This document shows, in pieces, positions 41,955 to 50,230 of a DNA stretch of 64,000 nucleotides. Below the pieces are notes generated by a model. That model worked only from the letters and a program-made list of their open reading frames with translations. It made no database searches and was not told the DNA's origin. Numbering within the stretch: the first letter of the stretch is position 1; each line of letters starts with the position of its first letter. Origin of the DNA: UBA1413 sp964567485. GTDB lineage: Bacteria > Bacteroidota > Bacteroidia > Bacteroidales > Prolixibacteraceae. The translations under genes were made by a program, and so were the position numbers. The DNA lies in assembly GCA_964567485.1 (NCBI GenBank), contig CAZMMX010000008.1:1-64000 (forward strand), in the 5' to 3' direction.

Positions 41955-42785
41955 TTGAAGTCACTGGTTACCAGGACGCTTTTTGGCGGCATATATGCTG
42001 TTGTGATGGTGGCGGGGATGATCATTCATCCGCTGCTCTTTGCCGTGGTTTTTAGCCTGGTGACGGTATTTACCTTGCTCGAGTTTTACCAGCTGGCGAC
42101 CCTGGCAGGAGGAGAACCTCTGAAAAGCGGGGGAGCCGTGACCGCCCTTGTTTTCTTCGGGGTGGTTTTTGCTTATGCCGCCGGCTATTTGCCCCTGCAA
42201 AGTGTGGGCATCCTGCCGATGCTGCCGCTGTTACTCCTCATCATCGAACTATACAGGAAAAAGAAGAACCCCCTGGCCAACATGGCCTATACTTTGGCCG
42301 GATTTCTTTATGTGGTGATTCCCATGAGCCTGGGGACCCTCCTGGTTTTTCCACACCTGGAGGAACTCCCTCCCTTTTATCCCTGGATTCTCCTGGGAGT
42401 GGTGGTGACCATATGGCTGTTTGACTCGGGGGCTTATCTGATGGGGACCGCTTTTGGAAAACACCGGCTTTTCGAGAGGATCTCCCCAAAAAAATCATGG
42501 GAGGGAGTTATCGGGGGAGGGGCAACAGCCCTTCTCACCGGCCTAGTGAACACCCGGCTCTTCCCGCTCCTGGAAGGATACCAATGGATGGTGATCAGCC
42601 TTATTGTCATCCTCTTCGGAACCTGGGGTGACCTGGTCGAGTCCATGATGAAACGAAGTCTCGGCATCAAGGACTCGGGGAACATACTTCCCGGCCACGG
42701 AGGTCTCCTCGACCGCTTCGACAGTTATCTCATGGTGGTCCCCGTTGTGGTCATGTGGCTGTGGATCACCGGAGTGTTGACGTGA
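41955..42785 (+). CDS. cdsA: Phosphatidate cytidylyltransferase
   Basis: CdsA makes CDP-diacylglycerol from phosphatidate and CTP in the inner membrane. The 276-residue protein has about seven or eight hydrophobic segments and the C-terminal signature GDLVESMMKRSLGIKDSG with LPGHGGLLDRFDSY, in which the last Asp is the catalytic metal ligand. I chose the TTG at 41955 as start: it immediately follows the upstream stop and gives the usual KSLVTRTLFGG-type N terminus, whereas the next ATG at 42006 would delete the first membrane segment. Psd and pssA follow. Confidence 0.92.
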   Translation: MKSLVTRTLFGGIYAVVMVAGMIIHPLLFAVVFSLVTVFTLLEFYQLATLAGGEPLKSGGAVTALVFFGVVFAYAAGYLPLQSVGILPMLPLLLLIIELYRKKKNPLANMAYTLAGFLYVVIPMSLGTLLVFPHLEELPPFYPWILLGVVVTIWLFDSGAYLMGTAFGKHRLFERISPKKSWEGVIGGGATALLTGLVNTRLFPLLEGYQWMVISLIVILFGTWGDLVESMMKRSLGIKDSGNILPGHGGLLDRFDSYLMVVPVVVMWLWITGVLT

Positions 42786-42874
42786 TGAATGGCGAAACCA
42801 TAGGAGCCGGCATCCCAGTCCCGGCAGGAATGACTGAACTAACAATGAATAAGTAACAGTAATTTCAGAATATT

Positions 42875-43528
42875 ATGAGGTTGCATAAAGAAGGTTTTAA
42901 GATTATCCCCTGGGCGGTTTTAATATTCGTAATGCTAAACGCGGCGGCCTTTCTGGGGGCGGGGATATCCCCTCTTTTATGGGGGATGCTGGTACTCACG
43001 CTGGCAATCCTGTTACTGACCATCTGGTTCTTCAGGGATCCCCGCATTGTGGCCACGGCAGCTCCCGGCGAGGTCCTCTCATCGGCCGACGGGAAGGTGG
43101 TGGTCATTGAACCGGTGAAAGAGACGGAATACTTTAATGCCGAGAGGATACAGGTCTCTGTTTTTATGTCGGTTTTCAATGTCCACATCAACCATACGCC
43201 GGTCGACGGGGAGATTATCTACCAGAAGCACCATTCCGGGAAATTCCTGCCTGCCAATATGGCCAAATCATCAGGAGAAAATGAGCGGTGCACCACAGTC
43301 ATAAGGACCGCTTCGGGAGAAGAGGTGCTGATCAGACAGATCGCCGGATTAGTGGCACGCCGGATTGTCACCTACAAAAAACCGGGTGACAGGGTTACTC
43401 TGCGTGACCAGTTGGGTTTTATCCGTTTCGGCTCCAGGGTTGATCTCTTCTTTCCGGCCACCGCCAAAATCATGGTGAAGAACGGCCAGAAAGTGTATGG
43501 AGGGGTGACCGTTATGGCAAAGTTCTGA
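42875..43528 (+). CDS. psd: Phosphatidylserine decarboxylase proenzyme
   Basis: Psd decarboxylates phosphatidylserine to phosphatidylethanolamine. The 217-residue proenzyme has one or two N-terminal membrane segments and is of the short type. FFRDPRI and SADGKVVVIEPV match the core; VFMSVFNVHINHTPVDGEI is a hallmark. LGFIRFGSRVDLFFP holds the Gly-Ser site where self-cleavage produces the pyruvoyl cofactor. It sits between cdsA and pssA; the three encode the whole route from phosphatidate to phosphatidylethanolamine. Confidence 0.95.
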   Translation: MRLHKEGFKIIPWAVLIFVMLNAAAFLGAGISPLLWGMLVLTLAILLLTIWFFRDPRIVATAAPGEVLSSADGKVVVIEPVKETEYFNAERIQVSVFMSVFNVHINHTPVDGEIIYQKHHSGKFLPANMAKSSGENERCTTVIRTASGEEVLIRQIAGLVARRIVTYKKPGDRVTLRDQLGFIRFGSRVDLFFPATAKIMVKNGQKVYGGVTVMAKF

Positions 43529-43539
43529 TAGTTATAGAT

Positions 43540-44286
43540 ATGAGACGTTATTTTGGATTTCTTCCCAACCTGATTACCCTGTTGAACTTGTCGGCAGGGG
43601 TGATGGCCGTGGTTTTTGCCCTTGAGGGAAGTCTTATGTGGGCCGGGGTGCTCATTCTTGTGGCTGGGGTGATGGATTTTCTGGATGGTTTCACCGCCCG
43701 GTTGCTCAGGGCCTATTCCGACATTGGCAAACAGCTCGACTCCCTGGCCGATGTGGTCTCCTTCGGGGTGGCTCCTGCTATGATCGCCTTCGTGCTCATG
43801 AAAAAGGCCATGCCCGGCATGAACCTCCCCTTGCATATGCTCCCTGCCACACCCGGGCAATGGATAACGCTCATGTCGCCTCTGCTGATCCCTGCATTTT
43901 CGGCATTGCGGCTGGCCAAATTCAACATAGACACCCGGCAGACCGTCAACTTCATCGGTATGCCCACACCTGCCAATGCCATCCTCTGGGCTTCCTTTGC
44001 CATTATTGCCGGGTATGCCCGGAATAGCGAAGTCCCCCTGCTCTTGTTCACAAAAACCAACCTCCTGATTACCATCATCATCACCTCACTCCTCCTGGTG
44101 TCGGAACTTCCCATGTTCTCGCTGAAATTTGCCGGACTCTCCATGTCAGGCAACTGGTACCGCTATCTTTTCCTGCTGGCGGCACTGCTGCTGCTGATCT
44201 TCATGAAGGTTTACGCCCTGCCGGTGATCATCCTCTTTTATATCGCCCTGTCGCTGGCGTTTTACCTCCTGAAAATAGATATCTGA
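43540..44286 (+). CDS. pssA: CDP-diacylglycerol-serine O-phosphatidyltransferase
   Basis: PssA transfers the phosphatidyl group from CDP-diacylglycerol to L-serine. The 248-residue membrane protein carries the CDP-alcohol phosphotransferase signature D-G-x2-A-R-x8-G-x3-D-x3-D in DGFTARLLRAYSDIGKQLDS and the following LAD. About seven hydrophobic segments are visible. It begins 11 bp after psd and ends 9 bp before the end of the convergent helicase gene. Confidence 0.95.
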   Translation: MRRYFGFLPNLITLLNLSAGVMAVVFALEGSLMWAGVLILVAGVMDFLDGFTARLLRAYSDIGKQLDSLADVVSFGVAPAMIAFVLMKKAMPGMNLPLHMLPATPGQWITLMSPLLIPAFSALRLAKFNIDTRQTVNFIGMPTPANAILWASFAIIAGYARNSEVPLLLFTKTNLLITIIITSLLLVSELPMFSLKFAGLSMSGNWYRYLFLLAALLLLIFMKVYALPVIILFYIALSLAFYLLKIDI

Positions 44287-44295
44287 CCTCTTCCG

Positions 44296-46791
44296 TTAAG
44301 CTTCCCCGTGGTTTTCGAGGGTTCCCTGCACCATTCTGACTTCGTTGTAAGAGATGCTGTCACCCAGGGCTTCGCGGGCTGCCGCAGGGGTGGACTGAGG
44401 GTTTTCCACCAGCCATCGGGCGATCATTTTATATTTCTCGCCAGCTATGACTTCTGTGACCTGGAGTTGGCCTGAAAGAACGAAAAAGGCCAAATGCCCC
44501 TCTATGGTCGAGGGGGCCAGTCCCCGGTCCATGGCGATCTTCCTGATCGATTTTCCCTGGCGGAACATCTCCAGGGTCACCTGTTTGGTGTCGTTTTTTT
44601 TTGCAGAGACCGCAGTGGAAGCATCGGAGTTCTCTCTTTCAATGCCATTTTCCTGGCAGTAATGGAGGATGATGGTGATGATTTCGGCGCCGAAACGTTT
44701 CACTCTGGTTTTTCCAAAACCCCTGATGTTTTCCAGTTGCCTGCGCGTGACCGGCAGCTCACTAAGAATTTGCTGCAGCGATTTCTGGGAGAGAATCCGG
44801 TAGGGTTGGACATTGTCTTCCTCTGCCTTCCCGGAACGCCACTCGGTGAGTAGCCGGTAGAGTCCGGGATGGAGCTGGACGGCGCCGGTTTTGGCTGGCC
44901 GGGAACGGAGTCCCTTGAGGTAGTAAGGGTGGTCGAGGGCTGCCATGGCTCTGGTATGAAGCAGTTTCTCAACCGAAAAACCGTCACGGCAAACCCGCAG
45001 CGATTCCAACATGATGTGGAGGGTTTCCGATATGCGTACCGCCGATTCGAGGATGCTTTTTTTGATGGCCCGGTTATCGGTTTCCAGGGTCCCCTCTTCC
45101 AGGGGGGCCACTACCATGGTTCGGATATTTTCGGTGAACCACTCGCCGGCCTTCGTGAGACGCTCCCGGAAATGGGGATCGGAAGCTCCCCTTTTTTCGC
45201 TGGCCGCCAGGCTCCTGACCTGACTGCAGAACCTCTCAGCCACGGGGGTCAGCACCTCCCTGATCTTCTCTTCGGCCAGCAGCAACTCTTCCCTGAGGTT
45301 TCCGGCAATGGTCTCTTTGTTTTCGGCACAGAGGTTTTGCGTGTAGTGAAGATTACGTAAGAGGGTGGAGAAGTCGAAAACCTCCTCCAGCAGGCGTACC
45401 AGGTAGAGGGCTTTGGCATTTTCCAGTTCTTCGGGGCCCGGGGTCCGGGCTTCCGCTTCGCGGGAAAAATCCCTGACGATATCGTCGGTTTTGATGGCTG
45501 ACCGGGTGAGAGGAGAGCCCAGGACCACTCCTTCGAGGGAACGGCAGCGGCTCAGGGCGACATAGACCTGTCCGTGGGCAAAGGATGCCCGGGCGTCAAT
45601 GATGGCCTTATCAAAGGTAAGACCCTGGCTTTTATGGATGGTGATGGCCCAGGCCAATTTCAGGGGGATTTGTTTGAAAGTCCCGATGGCCTCCTCGGTG
45701 ATCTCCCTGTTCTCCTCATTGAGGATATAGCGCATGTTCTGCCACTCGGCGGATTCGACTTCGAGGGGGTCAGGATCCCCGGGACAGGTGACTTCCACCC
45801 TGTCGCTGCTGATGTCGGAAATGCGGCCGATCTTACCGTTGTACCAGCGTTTTTCAGGGTTGAGGTCATTCTTAATGAACATCACCTGGGCCCCTTTTCT
45901 GAGCTTGAGTTCTGTCTCGGTAGGCCACGAGAGTTCCGGGAAATCGCCGCTTACATCAGCAGTGAAACAAAACTCCTTACCGGGAAGCTGTTGCAGTTTG
46001 GTCTCGTTGATGCTTCTGGCCTGCCAGTTATGCGTGACCAGGGTGATCCATCCTTCGTCATCGGCAGGATGGAAGGAGGGGTCGTATCTCTGGTTGAGGT
46101 GAGCCAGGGTGGCCTCGTCTATTTGGTTTTCCCTGATGCTGTTGAGCATCCCGATGAATTGGAGGTTGCTCTGGCGAAAAATCTGCTTCAGCTCGATGGT
46201 GATCAGCCGGGAGTCGCGTAATGCCGTGCTGCTGAAGAAATAGGGGGTGTCGTAATATTTGCGCAGGATTTCCCATTCTTGTTCGCGGGCTACGGGGGCC
46301 AGCTGCTGGAGGTCGCCGATCATCAGGAGCTGCACGCCGCCGAAGGGTTTGCGGCGATTCCGGAAACGGCGGAGTACCCTGTCGATGGCGTCGAGCAGGT
46401 CGGCCCTGACCATGCTGATCTCATCGATGACCAGCAGGTCGAGACTCCTGATGATGCCGATTTTCACCCTGCTGAAACGCTGGATATAGTCGTTCTGCTG
46501 CTCCCCGCTCTGGCCCCGCTGTCGGGCAGCCTCCACCTCCCCGGTGACGACCACCGGAAGCTGGGGCCCCAGGGAAAACTGGAAAAATGAGTGGATGGTC
46601 ACCCCGCCGGCATTGATGGCGGCGACTCCTGTGGGAGCCACCACAATCATTCTTTTGGGCGATTCTTTCCGCAACTGGTGCAGAAAAGTGGTCTTCCCGG
46701 TGCCGGCTTTTCCGGTCAGGAAGATGTTCTCCCCGGTATTCCTGAGGAATTCACGGGCTAGTTCAAGTTGAGGATTGGTGCCGAGGTCCAT
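44296..46791 (-). CDS. PIF1-type helicase with HRDC and HTH C-terminal domains
   Basis: The 831-residue protein has an N-terminal superfamily 1B helicase core: Walker A FLTGKAGTGKTTFLHQL at about residues 23-39, Walker B DLLVIDEISMVRADLL, and the later LAWAITIHKSQGLTF motif typical of PIF1/RecD-like enzymes. After a helical region, residues about 643-712 look like an HRDC nucleic-acid-binding domain (RQLENIRGFGKTRVKRFGAE), and residues about 735-831 like the HTH_40 helix-turn-helix domain of RQC-type helicases. It probably unwinds DNA with 5' to 3' polarity; G-quadruplex resolution is a guess. No phage or transfer genes are nearby. Confidence 0.88.
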   Translation of the reverse strand: MDLGTNPQLELAREFLRNTGENIFLTGKAGTGKTTFLHQLRKESPKRMIVVAPTGVAAINAGGVTIHSFFQFSLGPQLPVVVTGEVEAARQRGQSGEQQNDYIQRFSRVKIGIIRSLDLLVIDEISMVRADLLDAIDRVLRRFRNRRKPFGGVQLLMIGDLQQLAPVAREQEWEILRKYYDTPYFFSSTALRDSRLITIELKQIFRQSNLQFIGMLNSIRENQIDEATLAHLNQRYDPSFHPADDEGWITLVTHNWQARSINETKLQQLPGKEFCFTADVSGDFPELSWPTETELKLRKGAQVMFIKNDLNPEKRWYNGKIGRISDISSDRVEVTCPGDPDPLEVESAEWQNMRYILNEENREITEEAIGTFKQIPLKLAWAITIHKSQGLTFDKAIIDARASFAHGQVYVALSRCRSLEGVVLGSPLTRSAIKTDDIVRDFSREAEARTPGPEELENAKALYLVRLLEEVFDFSTLLRNLHYTQNLCAENKETIAGNLREELLLAEEKIREVLTPVAERFCSQVRSLAASEKRGASDPHFRERLTKAGEWFTENIRTMVVAPLEEGTLETDNRAIKKSILESAVRISETLHIMLESLRVCRDGFSVEKLLHTRAMAALDHPYYLKGLRSRPAKTGAVQLHPGLYRLLTEWRSGKAEEDNVQPYRILSQKSLQQILSELPVTRRQLENIRGFGKTRVKRFGAEIITIILHYCQENGIERENSDASTAVSAKKNDTKQVTLEMFRQGKSIRKIAMDRGLAPSTIEGHLAFFVLSGQLQVTEVIAGEKYKMIARWLVENPQSTPAAAREALGDSISYNEVRMVQGTLENHGEA

Positions 46792-46818
46792 TTTTTACTT
46801 CCGTATCAGGAAGGAGCC

Positions 46819-48012
46819 TTATTGCAGGAGAGCCAGAGCTTCCCTGATGCGGGTCAGGGCTTTGATGAGCAGCTCTTCGGAGGCGGCATAGCTGAGCCTG
46901 AAACATCCGGGGGCGCCGAAGGCGTCGCCCGAGACCACTCCCACATGGGCTTTGCTGAGCAGATAATAGCAGAAATCGTCGGAATTACGGATGACCATTT
47001 CGCCGTTGCCCTTGCCGAAGTAAGAGGAGCATTCGGGGAAGACATAAAAGGCCCCGTCGGGACGGCTGGTTTTGAGTCCGGGTATTTCGGCCAGCATGTC
47101 CATGACCAGGTCGCGCCGTTTCCAGAACTGGGCGACCATTTTTCGGACTTCGGTGCCGTCGTGGTTGAAAGCGGCCACCGAGGCCATCTGGGCAGGGGAG
47201 TTGGGGCCCGAGGTGTATTGTCCCTGCAGCTTGTTGCAGGCTTTGGCGATCCACAGGGGGGCAGCCAGGAAACCGATGCGGTACCCGGTCATCGCATAGG
47301 ATTTGGAGACCCCGTTAATGATGACCACCTGGTCGCGGATTTCGGGGAATTGGGCAATCGACTCGAACTTCTTTCCGTAGATGATATGCTCGTAAATTTC
47401 ATCGGAAATGATGATGATGCCGGGGTGTTGTGCTAAGATCTCGGCAAAGGCCTTCAGCTCATCGCGGGTATAGACGCTTCCTGTGGGGTTGCTGGGGCTG
47501 CTGAAGAGAAAAGCCCTGGTTTTTGGGGTGATGGCGGCTCTGAGCTGTTCCGGGGTGATCTTGAAATCGCTCTCCACCGAGGTCTCCAGGATGACGCCGG
47601 TGCCTTCCGAAAAGTTGACCAGGTCGGTGTAGGTCACCCAGTAAGGGGCGGGGATGATCACCTCATCGCCTTGGTCAACCACCACCTGGATCACGTTGGC
47701 CAGGGCGTGCTTGGCTCCGTTGGAAACCACAATCTGCGCCGGCGTGTAGTCCAGGCCATTATCCCTTTGCAGTTTGTTGACAATGGCCTTCTGCAGTTCG
47801 GGATACCCCGGAACCGGAGAATAGTAGGAGTAGTTGTCATCGATGGCTTTCTTGGCCGCCTCCTTAATGAAATCGGGAGTGTGAAAATCGGGTTCCCCCA
47901 CACCCAGTCCAATCACATCGATGCCCTGGGCCTTTAACTCCCTGCTCTTCTGTGCTACTGCCAGCGTGGCCGATTCCGAAAGCCTGTTGATTCGTTCTGC
48001 TACCCTAGTCAT
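46819..48012 (-). CDS. PLP-dependent aminotransferase (aspartate aminotransferase-like)
   Basis: The 397-residue class I aminotransferase moves amino groups to 2-oxo acids. The PLP-binding lysine lies in VIINGVSKSYAMTGYRIGFL. The conserved N terminus (VIGLGVGEPDFHTPDF), PAPYWVTYTDLV and SSPSNPTGSVYT also fit the aspartate/prephenate-aminotransferase subfamily. Aspartate use is likely, but not proven. It lies 27 bp upstream of the helicase on the same strand and downstream of the GroES-like gene. Confidence 0.9.
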   Translation of the reverse strand: MTRVAERINRLSESATLAVAQKSRELKAQGIDVIGLGVGEPDFHTPDFIKEAAKKAIDDNYSYYSPVPGYPELQKAIVNKLQRDNGLDYTPAQIVVSNGAKHALANVIQVVVDQGDEVIIPAPYWVTYTDLVNFSEGTGVILETSVESDFKITPEQLRAAITPKTRAFLFSSPSNPTGSVYTRDELKAFAEILAQHPGIIIISDEIYEHIIYGKKFESIAQFPEIRDQVVIINGVSKSYAMTGYRIGFLAAPLWIAKACNKLQGQYTSGPNSPAQMASVAAFNHDGTEVRKMVAQFWKRRDLVMDMLAEIPGLKTSRPDGAFYVFPECSSYFGKGNGEMVIRNSDDFCYYLLSKAHVGVVSGDAFGAPGCFRLSYAASEELLIKALTRIREALALLQ

Positions 48013-48135
48013 ATCGTCTGGTGTTTATTGTTGTTGTGAAACTTCTGCAATATATGAAATGTTCCTAAATCTCTGCCTGGAGAGATCATAATGGTTATAA
48101 AAACTTCCTTCTTCTGACGATTTGTTAATCGATGG

Positions 48136-48519
48136 TTAATCGAAAAGGGTCTCGTCGCGGATCAGCAGGAGAATGGCGGAGTGGGGAAGGATGATATATT
48201 TCTCGTTATGAAATTCTATTTCGTAGCCGCTTTTGTTGAGGTAAACGGCCATGTCACCGACGCGGGCCTGCAGGGGGACATATTTTACCGATTCTCTTTT
48301 TTCCTTCCAGGGTTCATCTTCGTCGGTGAGTGCGGGGATGGGGTATCCCGGGCCTACTTTCACCACGTAACCGCTGAGTACTTTTTCATTTTCCTGAACG
48401 GTAGGAGGGAGGATCAGTCCGGAACTGGTCTTCTGGCTTGGATTCTTGGGTTTTACCAACACCCTGTCTCCCACCAGGATGAATTTTTCAAAGTCTTTTT
48501 CGTCGATGATCAGTGACAT
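48136..48519 (-). CDS. Divergent GroES-like co-chaperonin
   Basis: The 127-residue protein is longer than classical GroES (~95). Family features are FILVGDRVLVKPKNPSQKTSSG near the start, GYVVKVGPGYPIP, VPLQARVGDMAVYLNKSG and a final YIILPHSAILLLI strand. The central part contains an extra DEDEPWKEKRES loop. A canonical groES beside groEL is expected elsewhere, so this may be a specialised paralogue; no groEL is nearby. The start at 48519 follows a -7 element and removes an unlikely 22-residue leader. Confidence 0.75.
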   Translation of the reverse strand: MSLIIDEKDFEKFILVGDRVLVKPKNPSQKTSSGLILPPTVQENEKVLSGYVVKVGPGYPIPALTDEDEPWKEKRESVKYVPLQARVGDMAVYLNKSGYEIEFHNEKYIILPHSAILLLIRDETLFD

Positions 48520-48536
48520 AGCAAATGGTTGAAAGG

Positions 48537-48544
48537 CAAAGATA
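48537..48544 (-). promoter_or_regulatory. -7 element of the GroES-like gene
   Basis: On the minus strand TATCTTTG followed by CCTTTC, 17 bp before the start codon. The -33 region is not consensus-like. Confidence 0.5.
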
Positions 48545-48608
48545 GCAAATTTGGCGATGACCACTGCCGGGGCAAGGAGGACCAAAACAATTATTGGTGT
48601 GGTGGGGG

Positions 48609-49388
48609 TCAGGTGACCGGGTATTCGCCATGGCTGTCGGTAAGGACTTCATAGCCTGTGGGGGTAACCAGGATGGTATGTTCAAACTGGGCCGAGAGTT
48701 TACGGTCGGAAGTCCGGGCGGTCCATCCGTCGTGGCGGTCGACGGTTGTCGAGGGTCTGCCCTGGTTGATCATGGGTTCTATGGTGAAGATCATGCCGGG
48801 TCTCATCAGGGGACCGCTGTTGCGGCGGGAGGTGTGGTCTACCTGGGGTTCCTCATGGAAATCGACCCCCACGCCATGGCCGCAATATTCATAGACGACG
48901 CTGAATCCCTGCGACCGGGCATAACGGCTGATAACATAGCCGATGTTGCCAAAAGGATTCCCGGGGTGCACCTGCTCGATGCCCAGGTTGAGGCAGTGAA
49001 GGGTGGCAGCCACCAGTTTTTCCGCCACCGGGGAGATCTGCCCGATGGTGTACATCCTGGAGGTGTCGCCATAATAGCCGTCCAGAATTGTGGTGACATC
49101 GATGTTCAGGATATCCCCCTCTTTAAGGATGATTCCCGGGGAGGGGATGCCGTGGCATACTATTTCATTGGGGGAAATGCAGCACGACGCCGGAAATCCA
49201 TTATATCCCTTGGTCGCGGGAATAGCCCCGTGGTCCCTGATAAACTCCTCGATCTTGAGGTCGAGAAATTCGGTGGAAACCCCGGCCACCACCATGGGGG
49301 TGATATAATCAAGGGTCTGCGCGGCCAACCTGCTGCTGCGGCGTATGCCTTCGATCTGTTCGGGAGTTTTAATGATGATATCGCCCAT
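48609..49388 (-). CDS. map: Methionine aminopeptidase, type I
   Basis: MetAP removes the N-terminal Met from nascent proteins. The 259-residue size is typical. Motifs are GYNGFPASCCISPNEIVCHGIP near the first His, GDILNIDVTTILDGYYGDTSR with the metal Asps, CGHGVGVDFHEEPQV with the metal His, and MIFTIEPMIN with the metal Glu. It opens a leftward run with the GroES-like gene, the aminotransferase and the helicase. Confidence 0.96.
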   Translation of the reverse strand: MGDIIIKTPEQIEGIRRSSRLAAQTLDYITPMVVAGVSTEFLDLKIEEFIRDHGAIPATKGYNGFPASCCISPNEIVCHGIPSPGIILKEGDILNIDVTTILDGYYGDTSRMYTIGQISPVAEKLVAATLHCLNLGIEQVHPGNPFGNIGYVISRYARSQGFSVVYEYCGHGVGVDFHEEPQVDHTSRRNSGPLMRPGMIFTIEPMINQGRPSTTVDRHDGWTARTSDRKLSAQFEHTILVTPTGYEVLTDSHGEYPVT

Positions 49389-49444
49389 TTGGCTCTTTTT
49401 TTTGCAAATGTGGCGAAATGATCCTGTTTTTCAAAACCGAACTC

Positions 49445-49452
49445 TATTTTTG
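49445..49452 (+). promoter_or_regulatory. -7 element of the thioesterase gene
   Basis: TATTTTTG lies 27 bp before the ATG at 49480. The -33 region does not match. Confidence 0.45.
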
Positions 49453-49479
49453 TAATGAAGTTTGTTGTTACTACCCGTT

Positions 49480-50211
49480 ATGAAGTACCTACATCACCTG
49501 AAAGCCCAGTCTTTCCACATTAACCGTTTTGGCGAAGTGTCGACCCCCTTTCTTTTCTGGTATATGCAGGAGATCGCCTGGGAGCACGCCCGTGTGCTGG
49601 GCTTCGGATTTGAAGACCTCCGCGAGGACCAGCTTTTCTGGGTGCTCTCGAGGTTTTATGTGAATGTGGGGCGCCGTCCACGCTGGACCGAAGAGTTTAC
49701 CCTGGAGACCTGGTCCCGGGGGACCGACGGGTTCTATGCCTACCGTGATTTCCGTTTCCTCGATTCCGCAGGAAAGGAGATCATCACCGCCACCAGCAGC
49801 TGGCTGGTGCTGAACCTTCACACCCACAGGATCCAGCGGCTCTCGGCTCTCACCGGCTTTCCCGAATATTCTGAAAGCCTTCTGGGTTTTAACCCCGGAA
49901 AAGTGGCCTCCCCCGTGACCGGTGATCCCCTGGAATTTTATCCGGTGCTCTTTAACGAAATCGATATCAACCAGCATTTCAATACGGGACGTTATCTGGA
50001 ACGGCTTAATAACAGCTACTCCTTTGAGTTTCAGAAAACCCACACCCTGAAGGAGATGGAAGTCAACTTCCTCAAGGAGGGACTTCCCGATGACCGGCTG
50101 GCTGTCAGGCAACAAAGAATGAACCCCCTGGAACATCTCTGCAGCATCCAGCGTGAGAGTGACCTGGCCGAGCTGATCCGCGCCCGTCTTGTTTGGGAAC
50201 CCAAAGGGTAA
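49480..50211 (+). CDS. Acyl-ACP thioesterase-like protein
   Basis: The 243-residue protein is made of two hot-dog fold repeats, the layout of bacterial FatA-like acyl-ACP thioesterases, which release free fatty acids from ACP. The first repeat includes the core VLGFGFEDLREDQLFWVLSR; the second has EIDINQHFNTGRYLERLNNSY, which matches the catalytic Asn-His motif (D-x-N-x-H-x-N). ATG 49480 matches family starts better than 49462. It is convergent with miaA, 19 bp apart. Confidence 0.85.
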   Translation: MKYLHHLKAQSFHINRFGEVSTPFLFWYMQEIAWEHARVLGFGFEDLREDQLFWVLSRFYVNVGRRPRWTEEFTLETWSRGTDGFYAYRDFRFLDSAGKEIITATSSWLVLNLHTHRIQRLSALTGFPEYSESLLGFNPGKVASPVTGDPLEFYPVLFNEIDINQHFNTGRYLERLNNSYSFEFQKTHTLKEMEVNFLKEGLPDDRLAVRQQRMNPLEHLCSIQRESDLAELIRARLVWEPKG

Positions 50212-50230
50212 CCCTTCGGCTACCGGTTTA

